64,000 nucleotides of DNA from Silene conica. Lineage: Eukaryota; Streptophyta; Magnoliopsida; Caryophyllales; Caryophyllaceae. The position numbers and the translations under genes were made by a program. This document shows positions 36,244-47,625 of this stretch, piece by piece. Where the stretch lies: positions 22,972,247 to 23,036,246 of the forward strand of contig CM055319.2 of NCBI GenBank assembly GCA_029255685.2, given 5' to 3'. Below the pieces are notes generated by a model. The model saw nothing but the letters and a program-made list of their open reading frames with translations. It did no database searches and was not told where the DNA came from. Positions within the stretch are counted from its first letter, which is position 1. Every line of letters starts with the position of its first letter.

Positions 36244-37021
36244 TACTCTTTTATGAATTCATGTTATAATTCATTTTCTCGTGTATTCTATTCAACCTCA
36301 TTGTTATGATATTTAATGTTTTGTTTTTCATGTGGAATTGTACGCCAATTTTGAACACCACAAAGTGAACTGATTAACATTACATCATTTTTAGTCCTTA
36401 ATTACCCACTTGAGCTGATAACTCAGGTAATCATTTTGTGACGTTGGTTGATGGTGGGTTCAACGAGCCATAAGTCAAACAGTTGACTGACCAATCACAA
36501 AGGCGAGTTATACGGATATCTCGTAGGACACCCCGTGACAACGTTATGGAGTCCTAAATGTTTTATAACATTGGGTGCCAGGTCGTGGATAGGACCTCCA
36601 TAGTGTTCCTTAGAGTCGAGTCTTTTGACTTTCAACTGTCTCTTGAGATTAAGGCAGATTTTGGGTAACTTTCGTTTCTTTCCCACGGTCTTCCGTAACA
36701 GGGGCCAAGAGGATTTTTTCTGGGTTATTTCATGCTGCGCTTACATCGGCAGGATTCGAGTTGAGGGAAATATCCAAACCCTTATCAGGATTTTATCATT
36801 TCTCAGGGCCACTCAAGGAGTATGTAGTAACTGAAATGCATGGTCATGCTCGAATACAAATTCGTTTTATCAGTTAAGTTACTCTCTAGTCGGGGAAACC
36901 ACTCTTGATACAGATCGCTTGTGAGATACGACCTTTGCGAATATGGATTTGCAAATTGTCTTACATTGAGTGGGAGAAATTTTAAAAGGATACGAGAATC
37001 GGTTATCGCACCTACACTTGT
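36244..37021 (+). other. 3' untranslated region of the second copia element
   Basis: About 780 bases between the pol stop and the polypurine tract, with no coding domain. It ends in CACTTGTACGGACAAG, the start of the duplicated 77-bp block. Confidence 0.5.
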
Positions 37022-37038
37022 ACGGACAAGTGGGAGTT
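37022..37038 (+). promoter_or_regulatory. Polypurine tract of the second copia element
   Basis: ACGGACAAGTGGGAGTT directly before the TG of the 3' LTR. A near copy (ACGGACAAGTGGGAGAT) lies at 37099-37115, inside the LTR, again followed by TGTTGG. Confidence 0.8.
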
Positions 37039-37646
37039 TGTTGGAGCTTGTGTCCTCCACATGTAGTGTGATAACGTCATTGCACATACCTCCCTTGTAC
37101 GGACAAGTGGGAGATTGTTGGGGCTGGTGTCCTTGACAGTTAGTACAATGACTTACTAAATCTCTTAAAGGATCACAAGGGCATACTTCAGTATTATTAT
37201 CAGTTGATCCACGTTTATCAATAACGGTTGGCTTGCTAGATAAGTTTGACGTTATTGTCATACGGATGGCGGTGATCAACTGGTCCCTATACGTCACACC
37301 TATAGGACACGTTTGAGAGATGTGAAGGTATGAAAATACAGTCACATTTATGCCGGATATGACTAAACAGTTAGTCAGAGGTATTGCCTATTAAATTAGT
37401 CAATGAGATGTTGAGATTATTATTTAATACGGATTAAATAATTTTAGCTAATACGGATTACATGATTAATTCGTAAAATTAAATATAAACGGTTATATTT
37501 AATTAAATATTGAATTTGCGTATTAATATAAACAGTTATATTAATTTGGCCAATTATACTATATCGTATTTTGTCAGACCATTATTGATGTTATCAAATG
37601 CATTAATATCTGATAACATGCATACGATTTATAATTAAAACCCGCA
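37039..37646 (+). repeat. 3' LTR of the second copia element
   Basis: 608 bp, TGTTGGAGCTTG to AAAACCCGCA, differing from the 5' LTR at only a handful of positions (for example near 37106, 37117 and 37370). This is the youngest-looking LTR pair in the window together with the gypsy pair. Confidence 0.9.
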
Positions 37647-37651
37647 GTTCC

Positions 37652-38630
37652 CCCCTGAATCCAAACCTGGGGTTATAGTAGGATCAGGTATAACTCTGAT
37701 CTCTTCCCTTTGGTTTTGATTCAAAGTTATAGCTTCATTAGCTGTAACTCTGGGTTCCAAGTTATTGGCTTGAGAGTTATCTACAGTATCATCAACTGTA
37801 GCTTCATATCTCGTACCGTTTTCTCCCAAGTTAAGTTCATCATGAATTCCTTGAATAATACCTTCTTCATTTTCTATTTCAGGCGGATCTTCCCTTGATA
37901 ACCTGAAATCGGGTTCGTCTTGGTTTTCCTCATCGTCCTGTAAAGGCTTATCGAAGGCATTATTTTCATCAAAGATAACATGAATACTTTCTTCTATGCA
38001 TAAGGTACGTTTGTTAAACACTTTGTAGGCTTTACTATGATCCGAATATCCTATAAAAATTGCTTCGTCACTTCTAGGGTCGAATTTGCTTAATCTGTTT
38101 TTACCATTGTTATGCACAAAGCATTTACTCCCAAAACATCTTAGGTGAGATATATTAGGTTTGCGACCACGAAGAAGTTCATAAGGTGTCTTTGTAAGGA
38201 TAGGTCTAATCCTAGCACGGTTATGAATATAGCAAGCTGTACTAATAGCCTCAGGCCAAAAGTTTCTAGGTAGGCCACTACAAAGAAGCATTGTTCTAAC
38301 CATGTCTTCTAAGGTTTTGTTCATTCATTCTACGACTCCATTCTATTGAGGGGTTCTAGGTGCCGAGAAGTTATGCCCAACACCGTTGGTCTTACAGAAC
38401 TCAATAAAGGCATGATTGTCAAACTCAGTTCCATGGTCAGTACGAATATTTACTAGGTTAGATTCATATTTGTTTTGGACAAGTTTCATGAGACTAACAA
38501 ATTCATCGAATGTTTCGTCTTTAGAATGGAGAAAGATTAGCCAAACAAATCTAGAGTAATCATCAACTAGAACGAAGACGTACCTGGAACCACCTCTGCT
38601 TCTTACCTTCATAGGGCCACATAGATCCAT
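37652..38630 (-). pseudogene. Sirevirus-like integrase core and C-terminal linker
   Basis: The integrase inserts element DNA into the chromosome. From 38630 downward: MDLCGPMKVRSRGGS, VDDYSRFVWLIF (first catalytic Asp on the conserved D-D-Y), RTDHGTEFDN (second Asp), then APRTPQ and the NGVVE block with the catalytic Glu. Two stops interrupt the Glu block, near 38343 and 38325. The following frame (38324-37652) has the typical WPEAISTACYIHNRA, KTPYELLRGRKPN and FIGYSDHSKAYKVFN blocks, then an acidic linker to RT. The linker is cut at 37651 by the second copia element and continues at 32141. Confidence 0.88.
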
Positions 38631-38650
38631 GTGTATTAGTTCAAGAGCTT

Positions 38651-39266
38651 TTATGTACTTACCACTCTTTTCGGCTTAAAAGATGATCTGACGTGTTTGC
38701 AACGTGCACATGTGTCACTCATCCTTTCTTGATCAAATTTGATCTTTGGGAGACCTTCGACCAAGTCCCATCTTTTCAGCTTACTTAGAATAGGTGAGCT
38801 AATATGAGCAAATCTCTTATGCCATAAACATGGATCATCTAACGTAACTTTCATGCAAGAGAGAGAGAGAGAGAGAGTTAGTAGGTACGACATTTAAATC
38901 AATCATATAAACGTTTTTCTTTCTATGACCTTCAAGGATTACTTTGCTAGTGCCTTCCATAGTTATACGATATATATCTGCATGAAAAACAACTTTGTTC
39001 CCTTTGTCGCATAATTGAGATATACTAATTAGATTTTTGAGACCACTTACCAGGTACACATCATTTATAGCATGAGAAGATGAAATACCTATCTTACTGA
39101 TTCCTATGATTTTTCCCTTCTTATTATCACCAAAGGTGATTTTTCCTCCGTCGAATGGTTTTAGTGTTTGAAATAGGTTTACGTCGCCTGTCATATGTCT
39201 TGAGCATCCACTGTCGAGATACCATAAGTTATTTTCCTTGGCGACAAACTGCACATATAGGTTCAA
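38651..39266 (-). pseudogene. Sirevirus-like protease and GAG-pre-integrase
   Basis: The aspartic protease matures the polyprotein; its active site is in LWYLDSGCSRHMTGD, followed by ITFGDNKKGKIIG. The frame from 39266 runs into a CT/GA microsatellite (38860-38877 on the plus strand) and stops at 38835. The pre-integrase part resumes in another frame (CLWHKRFAHISSPIL, CARCKHVRSSFKPKR). Expansion or contraction of the dinucleotide run is the likely cause of the shift. Confidence 0.85.
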
Positions 39267-39904
39267 AGACAGGATTTAGGTACCCAAGCATACTTGGGTC
39301 CTTTGTTGTTAGTAATCACAAATACATCTTCTCTTTTCACCCAGACTTGTCTTACGTAAGATTTTCTATAATGGTAGTAGTTGGGTTTTGATGTTCTTGT
39401 CTACGTCTTAGTTTGTAGTTTAGATGACCAATTGTTGTGTGTCGTAGGTTGAGGATTTTGTTTGGTTCTATTTTTCTTTTCTTCGTAATCAAATGTCATG
39501 TCGTAGAACCATCTATGGTTAATGTTTCTTTCCTCAACTTTGTCATCATCACTATTAGAGACGGAAATAGTGTCGTTTGGTATACCTAAGGATTTAACAA
39601 ACTTAACTCCGGTTTTAAAATCTTGTGCGTGTTTTACACAATTTTCTCGGAGGTGACCAGTATGACCACAGTAAGTACATATTAAATACTCAGGTAGGTC
39701 GACATATTTCTTCTTCTAAAGTCTCTGTCTGTGGGGCTTTGTTTACACTTTGAGTGATCCCTTCTTCCATAACATTCGTGACCTAATCCCATTTTCATGT
39801 TATTGTCGGATTTTTCAGTCAGGAAGTTTAGAACGTTGGTGCTTTCTTCCCATTTATCGTGAACCCTCCGAGCATGAAGAAGAAGGTCCTTTAAGGAGTC
39901 TATT
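39267..39904 (-). pseudogene. Sirevirus-like gag, C-terminal part with second zinc knuckle
   Basis: Frames continue gag after the solo LTR: SLKDLLLHARRVHDKWE, then LNFLTEKSDNNMKMGLG, then a CCHC-type knuckle CTYCGHTGHLRENC (about 39682-39641), then linker sequence (HRWFYDMTFDYEEK) leading to protease. Some stops are present, for example near 39716 and 39405. A second knuckle downstream of the coiled-coil part is common in Sirevirus Gag. Confidence 0.75.
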
Positions 39905-41509
39905 TGTAATACCCCGTATATTAGCCTCGGTCAATGGCAGTCAAACCATGTTTTATACAAGTATTTCAAACGGAATGTTTATAAAGTATTTTACGTAAAC
40001 TGTTATTATTTTATAAATCGTATTTCAACGATTATTTCGTATTTCATAATCATTTTATATTTGTTGATTAATTCATAAAATGACATTTCATTCATATTTC
40101 TTTTATTTTAATAATACGTTTGTAATTTAATATGTTTTCTATTTTCTATTTGTTTCTCATCTATGCTTAATTTCTAATTTTATTGAAGTTATGCTTATAT
40201 TTAAATTCTATATTCCTTATAAAGTCTTATAATTAATTTAATTTATATTTACATAATATAATTAGTATAAATAATTTATACGCACTCGTTATTTTAAGTT
40301 ACGGGTTGAAAGCGGGATATAGCCTCGAGATGCGTGATGGGCCGATTAATGAGATAAATGGGCTCGTCCAACTTTTACCCTAACTCTAGAATAACCCTTG
40401 TTGACATATCATACCTTACCATCTACCAAAAACCCTACCTCCCAACATCGATATACCAAAGACCCAACACCAACATACCAAAACCCTAAGCTTTTGGCAG
40501 CCACCGCGAGATTTAGGAAGAGCAAGAGGACTGCTTCACCATCGTCATCATCACCATAGTCTACTCACCAAAATCGTCAACCACCATAACTAGTAAGCAA
40601 TCGTTTTGTATGACAATTCAATTGTATTTTTACGTTGCTCTGTTTTGTCCTTTTTAATTGTTTTTCGAACTGTTTTTTTTGTTTAAGTTTGATATGAGTG
40701 TCGGGTTAGTAGTTGTAGGGTGTTAGTGGGTTATGTGGGTGGTTGTATGGTGGCATGTGGTGGCCGGAGCACCACCATAATAGGACTGATTTGAGGCGTT
40801 AAATAGATCAGAAACACGTAAGAACAGGGGATGGGGTACCACCCTATGTCGAGTCTTTTTGGGTTTGTTAACAGGTAAGATTAGTCTAGGTTAGTGAGAG
40901 GGGATTTCTGGGGTAGAGGCGACCACCCTGGTGCTGGTTTGGTGGTCGTAGGTGGTGGCTAGCGACGGTAAAGAAATGGGAATTGCAGAAGAGAGGCGTG
41001 AACAGTTAGAAACAGGGGAAGGGTTAGCGTGTTGCAGGCCACTTAGTGAAGGTTTTGTGGGGTGTTAGAGGAGGACGAGGGCTCGAATGGACCACCAATG
41101 GAACCACCGTGAGTCAGTGGTGACAACGGTGGTGGCCAGAGGTGGTGTGAGGCACGGTGGTGAGAGAAACGAGTGGTAAAAGAAGGGGGTGTGCGAGAGA
41201 GTTGCTGGAAAAACGAGATGTCGGGTATGTGCAGGCTACTTTGAGGTGATGTGGCGGTTGCGGTGGTGTTCCCTGGTGGTGTCTAAGGCATGGGAGTGGT
41301 GGTTGGTAGTACATATGTAAGTTTAGGATTAGTGGTGGTGGTCGTAGGAAGCCAGGCTGCTGGTAATAGTGACGGGAAAAGACGGTGTTGGGGCTGTCAG
41401 TTGTTTGTTCAAGAGGGGCTGAACTGTCGTGGAATTGTCGTGGGTTGAGTTTAATTGTATGGTAATGTTGTTTTCTTAAGTTGTACAGCGTGTTGTGGTT
41501 GGACTAATA

Positions 41510-41558
<49 letters not shown>

Positions 41559-42919
41559 GTTGTTAATGTTATTACTATTATCATTATTATTATTAGGAAT
41601 TCAATTAGTTTACATTTGTTTACTTAACAATGTAATTAGTTTAACTAGTTTGTTATTCTCTCTTATGACCGTATTTATTTGATTGACTGTATAAGCTATT
41701 TAATTAGTTACGATTTATATAGTTCGGTATACGCGTTTGACAAATATATTTGATGTAATTATTAGTTATACATTTTATATCGCTCCTTATTTAATTGTTG
41801 TTAATAACTAGTGTTGTTAATAATTAGTGTTGAGACGGTTTTTGCTCTCTATCTTTCGTACTATTTGAGCATGTAATTTTATATTAAAGAATAATTAGTT
41901 ATAAAATATTTTATATTGTTGGAGTCGGATTTAGTATTAATATATATATATATATATATATATCATAGTTTACGTGCTTTTGTATGAATTCATATAACTA
42001 ATGTATTCGAGTAGCTATATGAATTAATAATGGTTATGAACATTGTGATAGTTAGTAATCGGATAATTTATATTGTTAGGTGATGATTTTGAAGTGACAA
42101 TATTCTGTTTACTTGCTGGCTTGCTGTTGGACTACATTGCTATCCAGGTAGGATACACTGACATTATACTCTATGATGTGTTATGAATGAATGTTGGATT
42201 GTGTGTTATGATTTATATGAAAATGGTATTGGTTGGATTGAGTGTTGTTTATTATTATTGGTACGCGCATTGCATTATTTAATAACATGATGAATTAAGA
42301 GTATTGTTGCATTCATGAGCATGACATGTGCATTGGTTACGGATACGAGATGATGATGATATTATTGGGCCCAGGCTAGTTCTGCAGGACTAAACCTGGT
42401 GACCTCAGCTGTTATGCTGGTGTTCGGCGACGGCCGATTATAGTCTGCCGGGAGGTTCGGTATGGCTGGGTGTTACGGGTTTGAGATTGAGAATTGAGAT
42501 TGAGATTGAGCTCGAGCTTATCATTGCATTTGCATATCATAATTGTTGCATTATAATTATTGTGTTACCCTACTCAACCGCGAGGTTGACAGTGTATTCG
42601 TGTGCACCTACGATGATCCGGAATGGGGAGTAGATTCTACAGGTCAGAGACAGATGAGCTAGGAGCTGGGGCGGAATGTGAGATGCATACTTTGGACCGA
42701 CTTAGAATTTTATCACATTTAGAGAAGTCATCAGTTGTATTTTCTTTTCCGTTATGTTGTAACTGTAATAACCAAAAGTTTAAATTTTATTAGTTTTGTA
42801 TAAAGTACTGTGGCTTGTTTTACTTTGTTATTCACTACCTCCGACATTCCGAGATGGTAACAGCTCTATTTATTTGAGAATGTTTTGCTAAAGGCTCTTA
42901 AATAAATGGGGGTGTTACA
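39905..42919 (+). mobile_element. Solo LTR (3 kb) inserted in the Sirevirus-like gag
   Basis: Begins TGTAATACCCCGTATATTAG and ends AAATGGGGGTGTTACA, 3015 bp. Flanks are CTATT (39900-39904) and CGATT (42920-42924), a 5-bp TSD with one change. The host gag reads through when the block is ignored, which confirms the boundaries. It belongs to the family of the outer element: shared GGAGTAGATTCTACAGG, GACAGATGAGCTAGGAGCTG and CGAGATGGTAACA blocks, and the hairpin CAACC-GCGA-GGTTG near 42577. It contains (TTA)n near 41510, (TA)n near 41940 and a short GAGATT repeat near 42480. No internal region or coding sequence. Confidence 0.87.
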
Positions 42920-44615
42920 CGATTTCCTTTTTACATTCACTATGGTCGATGTTGCTAGACTCTTTTAGGTTTTAAATGTCTTTATGAAAGTCGGAAACAA
43001 TTTTAGCATGTTCCTTCTTGATGTTATACAAGTTGAATTCTAGATCCATGATTTTCTTTTCGAGAATCTCAACTTCTTCTAGATGAGTCTTATCTTCAAC
43101 AACTGTCGAAGATTTAGACTTTAGAAGCTCATTTGCCTTTCTCAATTCTGAAATCATAGCTTCATTAGCTGTAACTTTAGATTGGAGCTATTTAATGTTG
43201 AGTTTTAGTTTTGAGGTTATAGCTTCATTAGTTATAACTTTAGACTCAAGAACCTTTTTCTCAGACATAACTGTTTCCAACTTAACATTGGTTTCAATGT
43301 TTATTTTGGATTTCAGTTTCTTAGCTTTGGCTTTTAGAAGTTGATTTTCCTCAGCAATATCGAGGATCTGTTCTTTCAACTCTTCTAACTCAAGACTTTG
43401 TTCATGACATTGGTCTAGGGTTTTCTCAAAGTATTTAATTAACATAGCCTTAGACAGATTTTTAACTTGACTTTTAAGTTGTAGAAAATTTACCTCTTCG
43501 TCATCGTCGTCTGAGTCGGATTCTCCAAGGAGACACATATGGGATGCGTTATCTTCATCATTGTTGTTTGAGATTAAATCGAGGCTGGCGTTGCTTAAGC
43601 AAAGGTTTGCTACCTCATCGTCTTCTAAGTCCTCGTCATCTTCAGTTTCTAATTCTCCCCAGCATGATGCAAGCATCACCTTTTTGAATTCCGTTTTAGT
43701 CTTTTCTCTCTTGGATTTGTCTTTGATATTGTCCCAGCTTGGACAATCCTTGATCATATGATCTTGTTGACCGCACTTGAAACATCCTCTTTTGAAGAAT
43801 GTTTGTTTAGAGTCAGTTTTCCTTTTGTCGACTGTTTTGTTATTGGGGTTTTTGTATCTTCCTTTAAAAACTGCTTTCTTGAATCGTCTTGCGAATAGAA
43901 CTGTTTAGTCCTCAAGTTCTTGTTCGCATTCCTCGCTTGTGGAGGCTTGTAGTGCGACGCCCTTTCCTTTAGGGTCATCATCATCTTTGTTTAGCATGAT
44001 CTCATGAGCCATCAGAGATCCTATAAGTTCTTGGTAAGTTACTTGAGATACATCACGTGCTTCTTCAATGGCTGTGACCTTTGGTTGCCACTTCTTGGTA
44101 AGACTCCTAAGGATCTTTCGAATGATATCTTCAGAATCGATCTTCCTACCAAGGTTTCGTAGTTCATTGATAATGCAAGAAAATCGTGTAGACATGCTAT
44201 CAATAGATTCATTCTTTTCCATAGTGAAAAGTTCATTTCTTTGAATAAGCAAATCTATACGATGTTTCTTGACTACGGATGTGCCTTCGTAGGCAAGTTC
44301 AAGACCGTCCCATATTTCCTTAGTGGAATTACAAGATGAGAATATATCAAATTCTGAAGTTATCATACCGTTTTGTAGGAGACTCATAGCCTTTGAATTC
44401 TTTTCTGCAATTTTGTAGTCGGCTTCTACATAATCATTTTCCATCTTTTCATAGGTAGTTCCATTGGCGGCGGCGACCAAGATTTTCTTTGGTCCGGTTT
44501 GAATGATCTTCCAACATTCCCAGTCACATCCTTTAATGTAGTGAGTCATCATATTCTTCCATAAACTGTAGTTCTTACCATCTAAGATAGGACACTTGAG
44601 ATGCTTGGAATCCAT
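42920..44615 (-). pseudogene. Sirevirus-like gag, N-terminal part
   Basis: The capsid/nucleocapsid precursor. It starts with ATG at 44615 (MDSKHLKCPILDGKNYSLW). The copia-type capsid region has WKNMMTHYIKGCDW, STKEIWDGLELAYEG and MSTRFSCIINELRNLG, and runs open for 236 codons to 43905. After a stop and frame change come a zinc knuckle CFKCGQQDHMIKDC (43784-43743), a strongly acidic stretch (ESDSDDDDEEVNFLQLKS) and long heptad-like helices (LEELKEQILDIAEENQLLK) predicted as coiled coil. A stop near 43188 separates another helical frame (43157-42972). The order capsid, knuckle, acidic stretch, coiled coil, second knuckle is what Sirevirus Gags show. Confidence 0.85.
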
Positions 44616-44687
44616 TGTTGATAGAGTATATAATATAGAATCAATAGTAGGATCAATCTCACGCGGTTAGGCGATCAAGAGCACGAG

Positions 44688-44699
44688 GCTCTGATACCA
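44688..44699 (-). promoter_or_regulatory. Primer-binding site of the Sirevirus-like element
   Basis: The minus strand reads TGGTATCAGAGC, a perfect match to the usual site for initiator methionine tRNA, two bases from the end of the 5' LTR. Confidence 0.92.
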
Positions 44700-44701
44700 A
44701 T

Positions 44702-46106
44702 TAAAGAGTCTATTGATATAAATATACTCAAGAAGGGGGGGGGGGGGGGTTGAATTGAGTATGCCTTCTTTTTCAAATCTTCTCCGATGTGTCCGTTTGT
44801 ATGATGAATGTCGAGTAGAGCAAGTAATAAATAGAGACACGATATTTTTGAAGTGGTTCCGTTTCACAATTTGAAACCTACGTCCACTTTTCTCGATTAA
44901 TAAAATTAGTACCGACTCCGGATTACAATTTTATCAACCCTACTCGTACAACTTTGATATTAGTTGTAACTCAATCTAGATACCGTTAAATATCTAGCTA
45001 CGTCAAGTACCATTAAATACTTGATTACAATGAGTACCCTTAAATACTCGAACTATTTTACGCTAATAAGATAAGTCTTCAATGTTTTTCAAAGTCACAT
45101 TCTTGAATGAATAAGATCAATGCTGGAGCACTTGAATCTTGAAACGAATATGACAATTTAAGCTCGAATCTTGAAGAAGAATATCAACGACGGTTTTCTT
45201 GATTTGCGTGTATGTGTATGATTTCGTGATCTTCAATGCATCACAAGTAATCTATTTATATGGAATTATATCTAGGTTGATCAAACCATACATGACTTAG
45301 AAATATTAGCTAAACTAGAATTCTAGTCCTTTGGTAATAATACCATAAATCTAATCTTAATATATTTAGGAAAGATTTAAATAAGATATTCAAGTATTAT
45401 ATATGGAATCAATTTCGTAATCCATATTTAGGAAAGATCATATATAATAAATAAATAGCAACCTTATTAAAACCAACTTCCTAAACTTTGTCAAAATATA
45501 ATAAATTATATTATCATAATATAATCTAGATTGTCTTTTAGGATATTTAAATAAATACATATTTATTTATTTAATCAACCCTACACGTTTTATGGAACGT
45601 GTCATGGTACACGATTTCCAAAACCGTTTCAAACAATACCTAGATTATATTATCTTGACAATTATGGTTATATAAAAATCCTTAGTTTATTAGCAATAAA
45701 TAATTAACTCATAAGAAAATTATTTATTCCTATTTGACTAAAAGATATTTTATATTACCCTATTAAGATTAATAATTCTATATTCTAAAAATAGAATACT
45801 GTTAAAACACTATTTAATCACGACGACTTTGGAAACCAAAATCTTTTCAATCATTCCAAACCTTTCGACCATTTCTTCTTTCTAGAGTTATAGCTACGAG
45901 CTATACCTTGAAACCATCATATACTAAAGTTATAGTTGAAACGTATAACATTAGTTCTCTATATACTTGCGATCTTCTCTTTATCTTTGATTAGTCAATT
46001 CTATGACTAAAGTTCTTGAATCTTTTATACTTGATCGTTGATATTGTTCAATCTAACATTCTGTACACTTAGCACACGATTATACGCACGAGTATATAAT
46101 ATTCAT
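44702..46106 (-). repeat. 5' LTR of the Sirevirus-like element, larger part
   Basis: Corresponds to 26323-27695 of the other LTR and is broken at 46106 by the gypsy element. The remaining 75 bases lie at 56482-56556. In element orientation it ends TTTAA... where the other LTR has TTCA..., so the terminal CA is mutated to TA. A run of 15 G (44737-44751) replaces 7 G in the other copy. Confidence 0.9.
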
Positions 46107-46828
46107 TGTAAAACCCCTCGCGAAAGCGGAAATATAGATATACAAAAGTAATAAAAATGCAACGGAATTAAAACTTTTTAAAGAAACAACATGCGAGAAG
46201 TCTTAAACTGAAAACTGGAAACAGAACTGTTATAAACAACAATAGATAAGTAGCGGTTCTAAGTATCAAACCAAAACATAAATACAAGCCTGGGATGGAA
46301 CATTCCTACAGGCACCCAAAGCAAATGTATCAAAAGTCTAACAGTCTAGCTAACGATAGGGTATAAGTCATATGATGAAGGATCATCACTCGCTAGCCCT
46401 CCTGTGATCCCATCTCCAACCAGCATGTACCTACATACATGAAAACATGTACGCCACAATCAGTGGGGAGTGACTAGAGTTCTCCTAGCCACCTTTTGTG
46501 ACAACACGTAACACATAATACAATACAGAATACTCCAACATATAACAACATGTGAAGCATAAACATCTCATCATCTGATCTCTTACTATCATGCGATTAC
46601 AATGCACGGCTCTCAACCAACTTCATAAACCGTTAGGAAGGAGAGCCGGTTTCCCTACTGGTTACCCAGTCGGGGGGTCTTTCAATCCAACTATTTATGA
46701 AACCGAAATAAGAGTCATCCAATGCCTTGGATGATTTAACCACAAATCAAATAAACATCAATAACTCATCATGCATATCTGACACTGTACCATCATCTAG
46801 GCAAGCAGATAAAACATCCATAACACTA

Positions 46829-47325
46829 GCAACGGGTCCAGAGGTGAACTTAACACATATCCCATTACTACACTATGTCGGGTCCAGAGGTGAACTTAAC
46901 ACATATCCCAACATCCAATCAAGTAAAGGGTCCAGAGGTGAACTTAACACATATCCCTAAACTTACAATCATGAAAAGGGTCCAGAGGTGAACACAACAC
47001 ATATCCCTAATCATCCAAAAGCAAAGGGTCTAAAGGTGAGCTTAACACATATCCCAATGCTACAAACATGTATTGGGTCCAGAGGTGAGCTTAACACATA
47101 TCCCAATACGCAGTCACCGCACAACGGGTCCAGAGGTGATTTACACATATCCCGTGTACGACAACCGATCACGTGTCAGGTCCAGAGGTGAGCTTAACAC
47201 ATATCCTGACACGCCCAAGCAAAACACGTAACGGGTCCAGAGGTGAGCTTAACACATATCCCGTCACGCGACACATAAACACGTAGTGGGTCCAAAGGTG
47301 AGCTTAACACATATCCCACCACACA
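46829..47325. repeat. Tandem array of ten hairpin-forming units in the 3' LTR
   Basis: Ten units of 46-56 bp share the core GGGTCCAGAGGTGARCTTAA plus CACATATCCC. The arms flanking GGG and CCC vary from unit to unit but tend to be complementary to each other within a unit. The same array is at 54358-54858 in the other LTR. Confidence 0.9.
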
Positions 47326-47625
47326 ACAACCATTGTAACCACTAACATCCAAAGGTAGAAACTAACCTATAGTTCTAAGTTCTTAAACCTCTAATCAACA
47401 CTTAATTGATCCTGGGAACTAAGACGAGGGAGAGCCGGTTTCCCTTTCGGTTACCCGACCGGGGGGTCTCTATCCTCACTCCATTCCCGAACCCAATATA
47501 GTGTTGCCCGTACACCGGGGACCTCAAATATATATCACGGGTATACAAAACGAGTTTCAATTAAAACTGATTAACCGTTTGAAAGTTACACGCGAAACAA
47601 CACAAAACAGCCTTCAGGGACTCCC

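Larger units (their letters stand above)
32147..37646 (+). mobile_element. Second Ty1/copia element, nested in the Sirevirus-like pol
   Basis: LTRs at 32147-32753 and 37039-37646 are nearly identical; TSD is GTTCC (32142-32146 and 37647-37651). Orientation is opposite to its host. The interior (4285 bp) encodes a zinc knuckle, protease, integrase, RT and RNase H but lacks most of gag, and the usual primer-binding site is missing after the left LTR. Near-identical LTRs next to multiple coding lesions suggest that a defective copy was mobilised by a relative; this is inference. Confidence 0.9.

Noticed and set aside
36803..37345. 180-codon frame antisense to the 3' LTR of the second copia element (a matching 108-codon frame is in the 5' LTR)
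   Set aside because: It covers LTR sequence, its repetition reflects LTR duplication, and there is no known domain; antisense coding is not needed to explain it.
46829..47325. CRISPR-like array (conserved repeat with variable spacers)
   Set aside because: The window is a plant genome with LTR elements; the array is duplicated with its LTR, there are no cas genes, and the variable parts are short paired arms rather than spacers.
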